This document shows, piece after piece, positions 30,588-40,986 of a stretch of 64,000 bases of DNA. Below the pieces are notes generated by a model, which worked only from the letters and a program-made list of their open reading frames with translations, was not told the origin of the DNA and made no database searches. The stretch covers positions 124,001 to 188,000 of the forward strand of contig JACRNC010000015.1 in the NCBI GenBank assembly GCA_016219375.1, written 5' to 3'. Source of the stretch: Burkholderiales bacterium (GTDB taxonomy: Bacteria > Pseudomonadota > Gammaproteobacteria > Burkholderiales > Burkholderiaceae_C). Each line of letters opens with the position of its first letter. Position 1 is the stretch's first letter. Position numbers and translations under genes: made by a program.

Positions 30588-30645
30588 GGATCGGCTGAGG
30601 AATCAGCCGGGGAACCAGCCGGGGGATCGGCTAAGGAATCAGCCG
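30588..30645. repeat. Two 22-base direct repeats, each a small hairpin, at the ftsY end
   Basis: Copies at 30588-30609 and 30624-30645 differ at one base and each contains GGCTGA/TCAGCC-type arms (first copy perfect, loop GGAA; second with one mismatch). The second overlaps the stop codon of ftsY. They may form the 3' end of the ftsY and DUF2726 transcripts, which converge here. Confidence 0.6.
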
Positions 30646-31832
30646 AGAAGCGCCTGCGCGAACTCTCGCGCGTCGAAGGTCTGCAGGTCTTCCAGCTTCT
30701 CGCCCACCCCGATGAAGTAGACCGGCACCGGCGTGCCGCGCTCGCGGGCCCACAGCGCGATGGCAGCCAGCACGCCGCCCTTGGCTGTGCCGTCGAGCTT
30801 GGTGACGATGAGCCCGGTCAGGCCGAGCGCCGCATCGAAGGCCTGCACCTGCGTCAGCGCGTTCTGCCCGGTGTTGCCATCCACCACCAGCAGCACCTCG
30901 TGCGGTGCGCCGTCCATGGCCTTGGCAATGGTGCGGCGGATCTTCTTGAGCTCCTCCATCAGGTGCAGCTGCGTGGGCAGCCGGCCGGCGGTGTCGGCGA
31001 TCACCACATCACGCTTGCGCGCCATGCCAGCCTTGATCGCGTCGAAGCTCACGGCCGACGGGTCGCCGCCTTCCTGGCTGACGATCTCCACCTGGTTGCG
31101 GTCGGCCCACACGCCCAGCTGCTCGCGCGCCGCGGCGCGGAAGGTGTCTGCCGCGGCCAGCAACACCGACTGCCCGGCATCGGCCAGGTGGCGCGTGAGC
31201 TTGCCGATGCTCGTCGTCTTGCCCGCGCCGTTGACGCCCACCACCATCATCACCGTGGGCTGGTGGCGGCCGATCTCCAGCGGGCGCTGCAGCGGTTTGA
31301 GCAGCTCGGCGATGGCATCGACCAGCAGGCCCTTGACCGCCTGCGGCTCGGTGGCCTTGGCATCCTTCACGCGGCGCTTGAGGTCGGCCAGCAGGTGCTC
31401 GGTGGCGCCCACGCCGGCATCGGCCATCAGCAGCGCGGCCTCCAGCTCCTCGTACAGCGCATCGTCGATGCGCGTGCCGGTGAAGACCTGGGTGATGGAT
31501 GAGCCCGTCTTGCGCAGCCCGGCGCGAAGCTTGTCCAGCCAGCCGCGGCGCGCGGCGGGCTCCGCGGCAGAGCCGGTATCCGGTGCAGGAGCGAGCGCTC
31601 CGCCGGCGATGCTGGCCGCCCCGCCGTTGGCGGAGGCTGCAGGCGGCACCGCAGGCGGCATTGGGGGCGCCGCCGGCGTGGCGGGGAGGCGCGCAGTCGC
31701 TGGCGTTGCAGCCGGCGGCGCGGCAGGCGTGGGCGTGGCCACGGGCTGCGGCAAAGAGGGCGCTGCAGCGGGGGCGACGGCCGGCTCCGCAGGGGCGGGA
31801 GCCGGGGCCTTCTTCCTGAAGAAACTGAACAT
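30639..31832 (-). CDS. ftsY: Signal recognition particle receptor FtsY
   Basis: 397 residues. The short start MFSFFRKK is followed by a Pro/Ala-rich A region (about 9-95) in place of the acidic one of E. coli. The NG domain has four-helix N segment, GVNGAGKTTSIGKL, DTFRAAAREQL, DTAGRLPTQ and TKLDGTAKGG, ending AREFAQALLG. It is the membrane-side GTPase that receives Ffh-ribosome complexes. It is divergent from rsmD, the usual order in proteobacteria. Confidence 0.96.
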   Translation of the reverse strand: MFSFFRKKAPAPAPAEPAVAPAAAPSLPQPVATPTPAAPPAATPATARLPATPAAPPMPPAVPPAASANGGAASIAGGALAPAPDTGSAAEPAARRGWLDKLRAGLRKTGSSITQVFTGTRIDDALYEELEAALLMADAGVGATEHLLADLKRRVKDAKATEPQAVKGLLVDAIAELLKPLQRPLEIGRHQPTVMMVVGVNGAGKTTSIGKLTRHLADAGQSVLLAAADTFRAAAREQLGVWADRNQVEIVSQEGGDPSAVSFDAIKAGMARKRDVVIADTAGRLPTQLHLMEELKKIRRTIAKAMDGAPHEVLLVVDGNTGQNALTQVQAFDAALGLTGLIVTKLDGTAKGGVLAAIALWARERGTPVPVYFIGVGEKLEDLQTFDAREFAQALLG

Positions 31833-32002
31833 CCGGCCATTCTAGGGACCGGGTTCCACCGGCTCCCGGCTCCGACATGAGCGGGGGCGCATGCGGCTGT
31901 GCGTCACGGGTGATCGCGCGGCTGCCATCACGGTTGAAGCCGGCACGGCGGGCGAGCGGGCAGCACGCCAAGTGCCTTGCGCTGCGCGCCACAATCCCCG
32001 CC

Positions 32003-32650
32003 GTGACTGCCCGCCGCCCGCCGCCCCGATCCGACCGCCCGTCCACCAGCCGCCCTGCGTCAGAGCGCTCGCAGCGGGCGAGCACGGCCACGCGGGCGGC
32101 GCCGCACGAGCTGCGCATCATCGGCGGCCAGTGGCGCCGCAGCCGCCTGCCCGTGCCGGACGCGCCGGGCCTGCGGCCCACGCCGGACCGCGTGCGCGAG
32201 ACGCTCTTCAACTGGCTGGGCCAGGACCTGGCCGGCTGGAGCGTGCTCGATGCCTATGCCGGCAGCGGGGCGCTGGGCTTCGAGGCCGCCTCGCGCGGCG
32301 CGGCGCGGGTCGTCATGCTGGAGCGCGATGCCCGCCTGGCCGCCAGTCTGCGGGCGGTGCGCGAGCGCCTGCAGGCCCAGGCGGTGGAGGTCCACGCCGC
32401 CGACGCGCTGGACTGGATGCGGCGCTGCCCGCAGCGCTTCGGCCTGGTGCTGCTTGATCCGCCCTTCACGGACGAGAGGTTGCCGGCGCTGCAGGCTGCC
32501 GCACCGCTGCTGCTGCCGGACGGCTGGCTCTACCTGGAGTCCGGCGAGCCCTACGCCGACGCGGATGCCGCATCGCTGGGCCTGGCCCTGCACCGCGCAG
32601 GCCGCGCCGGTGCGGTGCATTACCACTTGCTGCGCCGGGCGGGCGGCTGA
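32003..32650 (+). CDS. rsmD: 16S rRNA (guanine-966-N2)-methyltransferase RsmD
   Basis: 215 residues from the GTG at 32003. The SAM-binding motif DAYAGSGALGFEAASRGA and the catalytic LLDPPF are present, with RIIGGQWRRSRLPVPD near the start as in other RsmD proteins. It methylates G966 of 16S rRNA on the assembled small subunit. The reading frame is open further upstream (from 31877), but that part is unlike the family; even from 32003 there is a 30-residue basic tail. Divergent from ftsY and followed 113 bases later by coaD. Confidence 0.92.
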   Translation: MTARRPPPRSDRPSTSRPASERSQRASTATRAAPHELRIIGGQWRRSRLPVPDAPGLRPTPDRVRETLFNWLGQDLAGWSVLDAYAGSGALGFEAASRGAARVVMLERDARLAASLRAVRERLQAQAVEVHAADALDWMRRCPQRFGLVLLDPPFTDERLPALQAAAPLLLPDGWLYLESGEPYADADAASLGLALHRAGRAGAVHYHLLRRAGG

Positions 32651-32736
32651 GCCGGGGATGGCCCCGGCATCGCGCCACTAAACTGCCCGCCAGCCGGTGC
32701 CCGGCGCTGCCGCGATGCGCGTGCGCCGGTGCATGA

Positions 32737-33575
<839 letters not shown>

Positions 33576-33682
33576 GCGGGGCGCGGTGCGGCGGTGCGGC
33601 CATCAGGTGTGGCCGTTGCGCATGGCCTTGCCGTCTGAGCTGCGCGGCTCGGGCTGCGCCGGCCCATCCGCCTGAAGCCGGA

Positions 33683-34177
33683 TCAACTGCCGCCGCGCTT
33701 GCGGCTGGAGCCGGGGACCACGGCGGTGAAGTCGTCGGATGGGTGGGTGGCGCGCCTGTGCGCCCGGCTCGACGATGACTTGCTAGAAGGCTTCTTCCCG
33801 GCCCGTGCGGCGGTGCCGTCCTGTGCGTCGCCCTGCCGCGCGGCGCGGCTGAGCGATGCCGCGCCTTGGCGGGCCGCCAGCTTCTCGCGCCGCTCGCGCT
33901 CGCGGGCCAGCTCCGCGGCCAGCGCCGCATCGCGTTCGGCCACTTGCCGCGTGGCGCGCACATCCTCCGCCCGGGGCGAGTCGTCGCGCGGCTCGATCAC
34001 CTGCGCCTGGGGACAGGGCAACTGCGAGAAGCTGTTGCCGCACCGGTAGATCGGCTCGCCCGACGCGGTGCCCGATGCACCCAGCGCCAGCATCAGCAGC
34101 GTGGCAGCCAGCACGGCGCGGCGGTTCGTGCGAGGGCCGGCACGGCGGAGGGTGGGCAGGGCGCGGTCGTGGTCCAT
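33683..34177 (-). CDS. Exported DUF4124-like protein
   Basis: 164 residues with a likely signal peptide: a basic start, a hydrophobic run (AVLAATLLMLALGASGTASG) and cleavage about residue 41. The mature start EPIYRCGNSFSQLPCP contains a Cys pair as in DUF4124 proteins. A charged helical segment (about 70-105, ERDAALAAELARERERREK) follows, then a Lys/Ser-rich tail. It is presumably periplasmic; function unknown. Transcribed with, and 69 bases after, pth. Confidence 0.75.
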   Translation of the reverse strand: MDHDRALPTLRRAGPRTNRRAVLAATLLMLALGASGTASGEPIYRCGNSFSQLPCPQAQVIEPRDDSPRAEDVRATRQVAERDAALAAELARERERREKLAARQGAASLSRAARQGDAQDGTAARAGKKPSSKSSSSRAHRRATHPSDDFTAVVPGSSRKRGGS

Positions 34178-34246
34178 GTCGGCAAGGCGGTCGAGTGGAT
34201 GGATGAGCTGCGTCGAGCGTTGCGTGAAGCTGCGGCAGCGGCCGGC

Positions 34247-34990
34247 TCAGGCCCGGTCGCTGCCTGCCTTGGGCTGGCCAGGCGCAGGATGGCCGGGCGC
34301 CGCGCCGGCTGCATCGGCGGCAGCAGGTGTGCCCGTCGCAGCGGGTACAGACGGGGAAGACGGCGGGGAGGCGGGCGCGCGCGACGGGGCTGCGGCGGGC
34401 CGGGGCGGTTTGGGCCGCTGCGGCTTGGCGTGGATCAGCCGCACCGCCCGCTCCATGTCGCCAGCCAGGAAGGCGTCGAGCGCCGGCAGCGAGCGGTCGA
34501 TGCAGCCCTCCAGCGCCTCGCGTTCGGCCCCGGGCGGCTTGCGCAGCACATAGGCCGCCACCTCGGCGCGGTCGCCCGGGTGGCCGATGCCCAGGCGCAG
34601 CCGCCAGAAGCCTGCATCGCCCAGCTGGGCCTGGATGTCCTTCAGGCCGTTGTGGCCGGCATGGCTGCCGCCTTGCTTGAGCTTCATGTCGCCGGGCAGC
34701 AGGTCCAGCTCGTCGTGCGCCACCAGGATCTCCTGCGGCGCGATCTTGAAGAAGCGGGCCAGTGCGGCGACCGACTTGCCCGAGAGGTTCATGTAGGTCT
34801 GCGGCTGCAGCAGCCACACCGGGCCGCCGGGCAGGTTGGCCCGCGCCACCAGGGCGTGATAGCTGCGGTCGGGCTGCAGCGTCACGCCCAGCTTGCGGGC
34901 GACCGCGTCCACCCACCAGAAGCCGGCGTTGTGCCGCGTGGCGTCGTATTCCGGCCCCGGGTTGCCGAGGCCGACGAAGAGTCGAATCAT
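34247..34990 (-). CDS. pth: Peptidyl-tRNA hydrolase with an extended C-terminus
   Basis: 247 residues, roughly 50 more than usual. Catalytic residues are in place: Asn10 in [10 protein letters not shown], His20 in [19 protein letters not shown], the Asp in [10 protein letters not shown] and [12 protein letters not shown]. It recycles peptidyl-tRNA released from ribosomes. The extra C-terminal tail is Pro/Ala-rich and looks disordered. The ATG at 34990 starts at the conserved [12 protein letters not shown]. It follows rplY on the same strand but a terminator-like hairpin lies between. Confidence 0.95.
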   Translation of the reverse strand: MIRLFVGLGNPGPEYDATRHNAGFWWVDAVARKLGVTLQPDRSYHALVARANLPGGPVWLLQPQTYMNLSGKSVAALARFFKIAPQEILVAHDELDLLPGDMKLKQGGSHAGHNGLKDIQAQLGDAGFWRLRLGIGHPGDRAEVAAYVLRKPPGAEREALEGCIDRSLPALDAFLAGDMERAVRLIHAKPQRPKPPRPAAAPSRAPASPPSSPSVPAATGTPAAADAAGAAPGHPAPGQPKAGSDRA

Positions 34991-35090
34991 GGGAGGCAGC
35001 GGCCAGGGCCGCAGCAAGTGGAGCAAGCCGGCGCACAGATGCGGCATCGCACGGGGCCGGCCAGCATGCCGGCCGGGGCCCACAAACGGC

Positions 35091-35112
35091 AAGCCCCGCT
35101 TGAGCGGGGCTT
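35091..35112 (-). terminator. Hairpin terminator after rplY
   Basis: GCCCCGCT (35093-35100) and AGCGGGGC (35103-35110) form a perfect 8-bp stem with a two-base loop, flanked by AA and TT. It sits between rplY and pth, both on the minus strand. The T-run is short. Confidence 0.6.
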
Positions 35113-35175
35113 GTCAGGCAGTGAGCTGCGCGGCTCAGCAGGGAGCGCACAGGCCGGCACATGGCCGGCGAGGCA

Positions 35176-35805
35176 TCACTTCTTGCCCTTGGCGGCCTTG
35201 CCCTTGGCAGGCGCAGCAGCCGGGGCGGCGGCCACGATGACTTCCTCGGCCACCGGCTCGACCACGGTGGCGATCACCGGGTTCTTGCGGCCGTGCGTGA
35301 CGATCTTGATGCCGGCGTCGAACTTGACGTCTTCCACGTGCAGCGACTGGCCCTTCTGCAGGTTGCCCAAGTCGATGGTCAGGAATTCGGGCAGCTTCTC
35401 GGCCAGGCATTCGATCTCCAGCTCGGAGACCACGTGGTTGATCACGCACTTGTCCAGCTTGACGGCGGGCGCCTCCGCTTCGTTGACGAAGTGCAGCGGC
35501 ACCTTCTTCTGGATGCGGGTCGTGGCGTCCACGCGCTGGAAGTCCACGTGCAGCACTTGCGGCTTGAAGGCATGCATCTGCACGTCGCGCAGCAGGACCT
35601 TCTCGGTCTTGCCGGAGAGCTCCATCTCCAGGATGGAGGAGTGGAAGGCTTCCTTCTTCAGGGCGTGGAAGAGGGCGTTGTGGTCCAGCTCGATGGTGGC
35701 GGGCTGGCCGGCACCGTAGACGATGCCCGGGACCTTGCCGGCGCGACGCAGGCGGCGGCTCGCTCCGGTCCCCTGCAGTTGGCGCTCGAATGCGACGAAT
35801 TTCAT
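35176..35805 (-). CDS. rplY: 50S ribosomal protein L25/general stress protein Ctc
   Basis: 209 residues, the long (TL5/CTC) form. The N-terminal 5S rRNA-binding domain starts [31 protein letters not shown], and the second beta-barrel domain has [22 protein letters not shown]. The C-terminus is Ala/Lys-rich ([17 protein letters not shown]). ATG at 35805 with TGGAGT upstream. It follows prs by 86 bases and precedes pth, the standard order. Confidence 0.96.
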   Translation of the reverse strand: MKFVAFERQLQGTGASRRLRRAGKVPGIVYGAGQPATIELDHNALFHALKKEAFHSSILEMELSGKTEKVLLRDVQMHAFKPQVLHVDFQRVDATTRIQKKVPLHFVNEAEAPAVKLDKCVINHVVSELEIECLAEKLPEFLTIDLGNLQKGQSLHVEDVKFDAGIKIVTHGRKNPVIATVVEPVAEEVIVAAAPAAAPAKGKAAKGKK

Positions 35806-35891
35806 GGATGACTCCAGTTGAAGTGATAGCGCCCGCGACCAGGCGCTGGAAAACGGGCCACGGCAGGGCGCCGCAGCCCGGGTCATGCGGA

Positions 35892-36854
35892 TCAGAAGTT
35901 GTTGTTCTGCTCCGCGAAGAGGGAGGTGACCGACTCGCCGTCGGAGATGCGGCGGATGGTCTCGGCAAAGAGGAAGGCCACGGAGAGCTGGCGGATCTTG
36001 CCCGTGCCCTTGGCCTCGGTGCTCAGCGGGATGGTGTTGGTGATGACCACCTCGTCGAGCTGCGAGCCCTTGATGCGCTCGATGGCCGGGCCGGAGAAGA
36101 CCGCGTGCGTGCAGTAGGCGAACACGCTCTTGGCATTGCGCTCCTTGAGCACCTCGGCAGCCTTCACCAGCGTGCCGGCGGTGTCGATCATGTCGTCCAT
36201 GATCACGCAGTTGCGGTTCTCGATCTCGCCGATGACGTGCATCACCTCGGACACATTGGCCTTGGGACGGCGCTTGTCGATGATGGCCAGGTCGCAGCCC
36301 AGCTGCTTGGCCAGCGCACGGGCGCGCACCACGCCGCCCACGTCCGGGCTGACCACGACGAGGTTCTCGTACTTCTTGGACTGCAGGTCCGACAGCAGCA
36401 CCGGCGAGGCATAGATGTTGTCCACCGGGATGTCGAAGAAGCCCTGGATCTGGTCGGCGTGCAGATCCATGGTGAGCAGGCGGTTGACGCCCACGGCTTC
36501 CAGCATGTTGGCCACGACCTTGGCCGAGATCGGCACGCGGGTGGAGCGCGGCCGGCGATCCTGGCGGGCGTAGCCGAAATAGGGGATGACGGCCGTGATG
36601 CGCTGGGCGGAGGCGCGCTTGAGCGCGTCCACCATGATCAGCAGCTCCATCAGGTTGTCGTTGGTCGGCGCGCAGGTGGGCTGCACGACGAAGACCTCGC
36701 GGCCACGCACGTTCTGCTGGATCTCGACCGTCACCTCGCCGTCGGAGAAACGGCCCACGGATGCCTTGCCCAACTCGACGCCCAGGTGGCGGGCGATTTC
36801 TTCGCCCAGGGCGGGGTTGGCATTGCCGGTGAAGATGACGGTGTCGGACAGCAT
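35892..36854 (-). CDS. prs: Ribose-phosphate pyrophosphokinase
   Basis: 320 residues. It makes PRPP from ribose 5-phosphate and ATP for nucleotide, histidine and tryptophan synthesis. Visible motifs: [35 protein letters not shown], the ATP region [35 protein letters not shown] and the PRPP loop [12 protein letters not shown]. The upstream 298 bases lead to tRNA-Gln and contain no further gene. Confidence 0.97.
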   Translation of the reverse strand: MLSDTVIFTGNANPALGEEIARHLGVELGKASVGRFSDGEVTVEIQQNVRGREVFVVQPTCAPTNDNLMELLIMVDALKRASAQRITAVIPYFGYARQDRRPRSTRVPISAKVVANMLEAVGVNRLLTMDLHADQIQGFFDIPVDNIYASPVLLSDLQSKKYENLVVVSPDVGGVVRARALAKQLGCDLAIIDKRRPKANVSEVMHVIGEIENRNCVIMDDMIDTAGTLVKAAEVLKERNAKSVFAYCTHAVFSGPAIERIKGSQLDEVVITNTIPLSTEAKGTGKIRQLSVAFLFAETIRRISDGESVTSLFAEQNNNF

Positions 36855-37152
36855 GGGCTTGTCTGGAGGCGGGAAAAGGGCAGGCGGCGGTGGGAAGCCG
36901 CCGGGAGGCAGAAGACAGAGTGCCTGTCGCGATTGGCCCACCGCTGCTGCGTCTTGCAGCATGGCGCTGCCGGGCTGCAGCGCGCGGGGACGGATCAGGC
37001 GGGACGGGAGGGTGATGGCAGTGGCGAGGTCCCGGTCAGGCACCGGGGCGACTGGACTCCCGTCAGGTGGCGAGATGCCGGCCGGTCATCGACCGAAAGA
37101 GCCCGAGGTCGCGATGTGACGCTGGGCTGCACGGCATGTCGTCTGTGTAGGT

Positions 37153-37229
37153 TGGCAGGGGAGGAAGGATTCGAACCCTCGAATGTCGGAATCAAAATCC
37201 GATGCCTTAACCAACTTGGCGACTCCCCT
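37153..37229 (-). tRNA. tRNA-Gln (anticodon TTG)
   Basis: Minus-strand cloverleaf: acceptor stem AGGGGAG/CTCCCCT, discriminator G, encoded CCA, D arm TCGCCAAGTTGGTTAAGGC, anticodon stem TCGGA/TCCGA with loop TTTTGAT (anticodon TTG), and T arm with GTTCGAATC. Length 77 with CCA. It lies between ispE and prs, the usual betaproteobacterial place. Confidence 0.95.
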
Positions 37230-37286
37230 ACACAGGTCACGGCTTGCGCCGTGACCAAAAACCGCTCCTTGCAAGCCTGTGTCGCT

Positions 37287-38165
37287 TCAGCCGGCCCCGC
37301 GGTTTTCGGGGTCGCTGGCCCAGCCGACGAGCGGATGGGCCGGCAAGGCCTGACACAGGCGGCCCGTCCAGCCTTGGGGCAGGGCTGCGGTCCAGGCGCT
37401 GTGCTGGACGTCGCTGGTCCAGGCAAACACCGCGCTGCCGGAGCCGGTCATCCGGCTGTTGCCGAACGTGCCGCTCAAGAGCTCCAGGGCCTGGGTCACA
37501 TCGCTGCTGAGGGCTTTGGCGGCCTCCTGCAGGTCGTTGCGACCGTAACCCCGGGGGGCTGCAAGAAAGTCTGCGACTATAGCCGGCTTTTCTGACATGA
37601 GCAAGTGGGGGCTGGCAAACACGGCGGCGGTGGGCAGGGCCTGAGGCGGCTTGACGACCGCGTAGTGGGTGGGCAGCGCGGCTGACGGCGGCAGTGGCGT
37701 GAGCTGCTCGCCGATGCCTTCGACCCAGGCCGGGCGGCCGAGGATGAAGAAGGGGACGTCCGCGCCCAGCGTGGCGGCAAGCTGCAGCAGCCGTTGACGT
37801 GGCCAGTGCAGCTCCCACAGCCGGTTGAGCGCCAGCAGCACGGTGGCCGCATCCGAGCTGCCGCCGCCCAGGCCGGCGCCCCAGGGAATGTGCTTGTCGA
37901 TGTGGATGTCGGCGCCCAGCGGGGTGCCGCTGGCCTGCTGCAGTGCGCGGGCGGCGCGCAGGCAGAGGTCGTCTGCCGGGAGGTGCGTGCCCAGGTCGTG
38001 GCGGTGCAGGCGGCCGTCGTTGCGGCGTTCGATGTGCAGCGTGTCCTGCCAGTCGATCAGCACGAAGACGGACTGCAGCAGGTGGTAGCCGTCGGCGCGC
38101 TTGCGGGTGACGTGCAGGAAGAGGTTGAGCTTGGCCGGTGCCGGCAGGTCGTACAGGGCGCGCAT
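37287..38165 (-). CDS. ispE: 4-diphosphocytidyl-2-C-methyl-D-erythritol kinase
   Basis: 292 residues of the GHMP kinase fold. PAPAKLNLFLHVTRKRADGYH gives the substrate-binding start with the catalytic Lys, PWGAGLGGGSSDAA is the ATP-binding glycine loop, and SRMTGSGSAVFAW the C-terminal motif. It phosphorylates CDP-methylerythritol in the non-mevalonate isoprenoid pathway. It follows lolB by 15 bases in one operon. Confidence 0.96.
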   Translation of the reverse strand: MRALYDLPAPAKLNLFLHVTRKRADGYHLLQSVFVLIDWQDTLHIERRNDGRLHRHDLGTHLPADDLCLRAARALQQASGTPLGADIHIDKHIPWGAGLGGGSSDAATVLLALNRLWELHWPRQRLLQLAATLGADVPFFILGRPAWVEGIGEQLTPLPPSAALPTHYAVVKPPQALPTAAVFASPHLLMSEKPAIVADFLAAPRGYGRNDLQEAAKALSSDVTQALELLSGTFGNSRMTGSGSAVFAWTSDVQHSAWTAALPQGWTGRLCQALPAHPLVGWASDPENRGAG

Positions 38166-38180
38166 GGGTCGGCGGTCGGA

Positions 38181-38825
38181 TCAGCGGTCGAGCTTGATGC
38201 GCACACGCACGCGCGGAGGCGCCTCGCGCTCGGCAATCACCCAGCCCTCGCCCTGCTGGGCCAGGTCGATGCGCCAGCCGAGTTGGCTGAAGCCGGCCTG
38301 CGGCGGGGGCAGGGGATCGGCCGGTACGCCGGCTGCGGGCTGGCCGCGGACCCAGGCGAGCAGCGCCGCGACGGGCAGGCGCTCACCCAGGGCGTCTTCG
38401 GCCAGGTCGTCGAGCCGGCCGCTGCGCCGGCTGCCGTCGGGCCCGGTGAACTGCGCGCGCTCGCCGGCCCAGCGGGCCTCGGCGACGACGGTGCCCAGCG
38501 GGGTGCTCAGGCGCAGGCGGCCGTTGTCGGGTGCGCCTTCAAAGTCGAAGGCGCCGGAGAAGCCCTGGCCCGGTTCATCCAGCGGGCGCACGGCCAGCCG
38601 GCCGCTGAGCTGGCCGGGCGGCAGCGGCGGCCAGGCCGACGGTGCGGTGGCGCAGCCGGGCAGCAGTGTGCAGGCGAGGAGCCAGGCGGCCGCGGCGCGC
38701 CGGGTGGGGCTGGGCACCGAGCTGGCGTGAAGCGGGTCCGCGTACTGCCCGCTGATGCTTGGCGCACCGGCATGCCGGGCTTCGGTGTGCCGGCGGCCCA
38801 CCGGCCACATGCGGATCTGCTGCAT
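38181..38825 (-). CDS. lolB: Outer-membrane lipoprotein LolB
   Basis: Up to 214 residues. A lipobox LLPGC at about residues 54-58 follows a hydrophobic segment, and the mature part begins GCATAPSAWPP, continuing with LSGRLAVRPL and a C-terminal SQLGWRIDL as in LolB. It receives lipoproteins from LolA and inserts them in the outer membrane. The ATG at 38825 overlaps the stop of the TPR gene (TGATG), but this gives a 35-residue stretch before the signal peptide; the in-frame GTG at 38717 would give a normal lipoprotein signal. The true start is uncertain. Confidence 0.88.
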   Translation of the reverse strand: MQQIRMWPVGRRHTEARHAGAPSISGQYADPLHASSVPSPTRRAAAAWLLACTLLPGCATAPSAWPPLPPGQLSGRLAVRPLDEPGQGFSGAFDFEGAPDNGRLRLSTPLGTVVAEARWAGERAQFTGPDGSRRSGRLDDLAEDALGERLPVAALLAWVRGQPAAGVPADPLPPPQAGFSQLGWRIDLAQQGEGWVIAEREAPPRVRVRIKLDR

Positions 38826-40876
38826 CAGAGCCGCACCTTCAGCCGCTTGAGCGTGTCTCGGAGCGTCTGGTTGGCCGGGTCGCGCTGCTGGCCCTCGCGC
38901 CAGATGCGCCGGGCTTCGTCGCGCTGGCCCTGGGCCCAGAGCACCTCGCCGAGATGGGCGGCGATCTCCGGGTCGGGCTTGCCGTCGTAGGCCTGCTGCA
39001 GCAGGCGGCGCGCTTCGTCCAGGCGGCCCTGGCGGAACTCGACCCAGCCCAGGCTGTCGGTGATGAAGGGGTCGCCGGGCGAGAGCTCCAGCGCGCGCAC
39101 GATCAGCCGGCGGGCTTCTTCCAGACGCAGGCCGCGATCGGCCAGGCTGAAGCCCAGGGCGTTGTGCGCGTGGTAGTGCTTGGGGTCGATCTCGATGATG
39201 CGGCGCAGCAGCCGCTCCATGTCGTCATAGCGGCGCAGCTTCTCGGCCACCATAGCCTGCTCGTAGAGCAGGTCGGCGTCCTGCGGGAAGCGCGTGACCG
39301 CCTGCTGCAGCAGGTCGTAGGCCGCCTGCCAGCGCTGCGCCTCGCGCAGCAAGGCGGACTGCGCCTGGAAGCGCGCGCGTTCCTCGACGTCGGTGGCAGC
39401 GGGCGCGCGCTGCAGCAGTGCCAGGCCCTGGTCGAGCCGGCCCTGGCGGGCGAGCAGGCTGGCGCGGCGCATCTGCACGAGCAGGCTGCTGCCTTGCTCG
39501 GGGATGCGGTCCAACCACGACTGGGCCTGGCGCAGGTTGCCGCGCTGCTCGGCGGCCTGGGCCAGCAGCAGATAGGCCTGGGCGTCCTGCTCGGCGGTGG
39601 CGGCATCGGTGCTCAACACCACCGGGGTGCCGGGTGCGGTGTCGGCCCCGTCGGGGGCGGATGCCGCCTGGGCACGGGCCTGGGCCTGTGCCTGGGCTTC
39701 GGCACGGCGGGCGCTTTCGCGCAGCGCCAGGTAGCGGTTGAGTGCCGCCTCGGCCTGGGCCGGCTGCTTGAGGTCCAGCCGCACGGCGCCCAGCGTGATC
39801 CAGGCGCCGCCATATTCCGGGCGCAGCTTGGTGGCCAACTCCAGTTGCTCGGCCGCCGGTGCCAGGCGTTGCGATTCGATCAGGCGGCGGGCGTAGGCCA
39901 GGCGCACCAGGGCGCTGTCGGGCCGGGCCTGCAGGTGGGTCTGCAGCAGCTCTTCGGCGGCGGGCCGGGTCTTGGTCAGCTCGACGGCGAGCAGGCCGGC
40001 GGATTCGTCTGCGGCCGATGCACCCAGCGCACGGCGCAGGGCGTCCAGCGCGCGGTCGCTGTCGTCCGCGGCCAGCCAGCCCCAGCCGCTGGCTGCCCAC
40101 GCACTTGCGGCGGCGCCTTCCTGCGTGCGGAAGGGGGTGGTGATCTCGTCGACGTAGCGCGCGGCCTCCTGACGGTCCTGCACGCGGACCATCAGGCGCG
40201 GGATGGTGGCCAGGGCACCGGGCAACTGCTCCTGCGGCGTCAGGCGCAGCAGGTCGCGCAGGGGCTCGACGGCCTCGCCCGGGCGGCCCAGGGCCAGCAG
40301 GATCTGCGCGGTGTATTCATGGCCGGCGCGGGACTGGGGCAGGGCGACTCGCCAGGCGCGGGCGGCGGCCAGGGCCTGCTCGCCCGACTGGCCGCGCACG
40401 GCGATCTCCACCGCGCGCTGGAAGAGCTGCTCGTCCTTGGTGCGGCGGGCGGCGTCCAGGATGATTTCGTAGGCGGTGCTGGGCTGGCCTTCGCGCAGCT
40501 GCATCTCGCCGACCAGCACCTCGTAGAACAGCCGCGCGTCCATGTCCGAGCGCGGCACCTGCGCGGCGGCCGCGCGGGCGGCGTCGGAGCCGGGCGGGGC
40601 ATGAGGGGCAGTCGTTGCCTGGGGCGCGGCCAGCGCAGGCTGAGCGGCCAGGCTGCCCAGCAGGGCGAGCGCGGCGGCGGCGCACCGGGCGGCCGCCGCG
40701 CGGGCGACGCTGTGGGGCGAGGGGCCGGCCCGCATGGCACGGCGGGCGGCGCGCGCCGCATCGGCGCTGGCGTGGGATTGAGCCGGATGATCGGCGCAGG
40801 CGTCGGATCGAGCCTGATCAGCTCGGTGCTTGGCGGACAGCGGGGTGCGCCGCGCGGCGTATGAGTCAAGGGGCAT
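38825..40876 (-). CDS. Tetratricopeptide repeat protein
   Basis: 683 residues; ATG with AGGAG eight bases upstream. A basic N-terminus and a hydrophobic segment (about 60-83, ARCAAAALALLGSLAAQPALAA) suggest export to the periplasm, perhaps as a long signal peptide. From about residue 110 on, helical repeats cover nearly all of the protein, with good TPR matches near the C-terminus (AHNALGFSLADRGLRLEEARRLI and FITDSLGWVEFRQGRLDEA). TPR proteins encoded beside lolB in Betaproteobacteria are presumed to act in envelope assembly; no enzymatic motif is seen. Coupled to lolB by overlap. Confidence 0.88.
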   Translation of the reverse strand: MPLDSYAARRTPLSAKHRADQARSDACADHPAQSHASADAARAARRAMRAGPSPHSVARAAAARCAAAALALLGSLAAQPALAAPQATTAPHAPPGSDAARAAAAQVPRSDMDARLFYEVLVGEMQLREGQPSTAYEIILDAARRTKDEQLFQRAVEIAVRGQSGEQALAAARAWRVALPQSRAGHEYTAQILLALGRPGEAVEPLRDLLRLTPQEQLPGALATIPRLMVRVQDRQEAARYVDEITTPFRTQEGAAASAWAASGWGWLAADDSDRALDALRRALGASAADESAGLLAVELTKTRPAAEELLQTHLQARPDSALVRLAYARRLIESQRLAPAAEQLELATKLRPEYGGAWITLGAVRLDLKQPAQAEAALNRYLALRESARRAEAQAQAQARAQAASAPDGADTAPGTPVVLSTDAATAEQDAQAYLLLAQAAEQRGNLRQAQSWLDRIPEQGSSLLVQMRRASLLARQGRLDQGLALLQRAPAATDVEERARFQAQSALLREAQRWQAAYDLLQQAVTRFPQDADLLYEQAMVAEKLRRYDDMERLLRRIIEIDPKHYHAHNALGFSLADRGLRLEEARRLIVRALELSPGDPFITDSLGWVEFRQGRLDEARRLLQQAYDGKPDPEIAAHLGEVLWAQGQRDEARRIWREGQQRDPANQTLRDTLKRLKVRL

Positions 40877-40986
40877 GCAGGCTCCTGTGGCGTCGGGCCA
40901 TTCTAGGGAGGGGGCATGTCGCGGCGCTGGCCGGCGGGCATGGGCGGCGCGGCGCCAGGCTTGGCCGCTTTGGATAATCCCGCCCC

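Noticed and set aside
35790-37595. 601-residue plus-strand reading frame
   Set aside because: It is antisense to prs and the tRNA-Gln region and has no conserved motif; long antisense frames are expected at this GC content.
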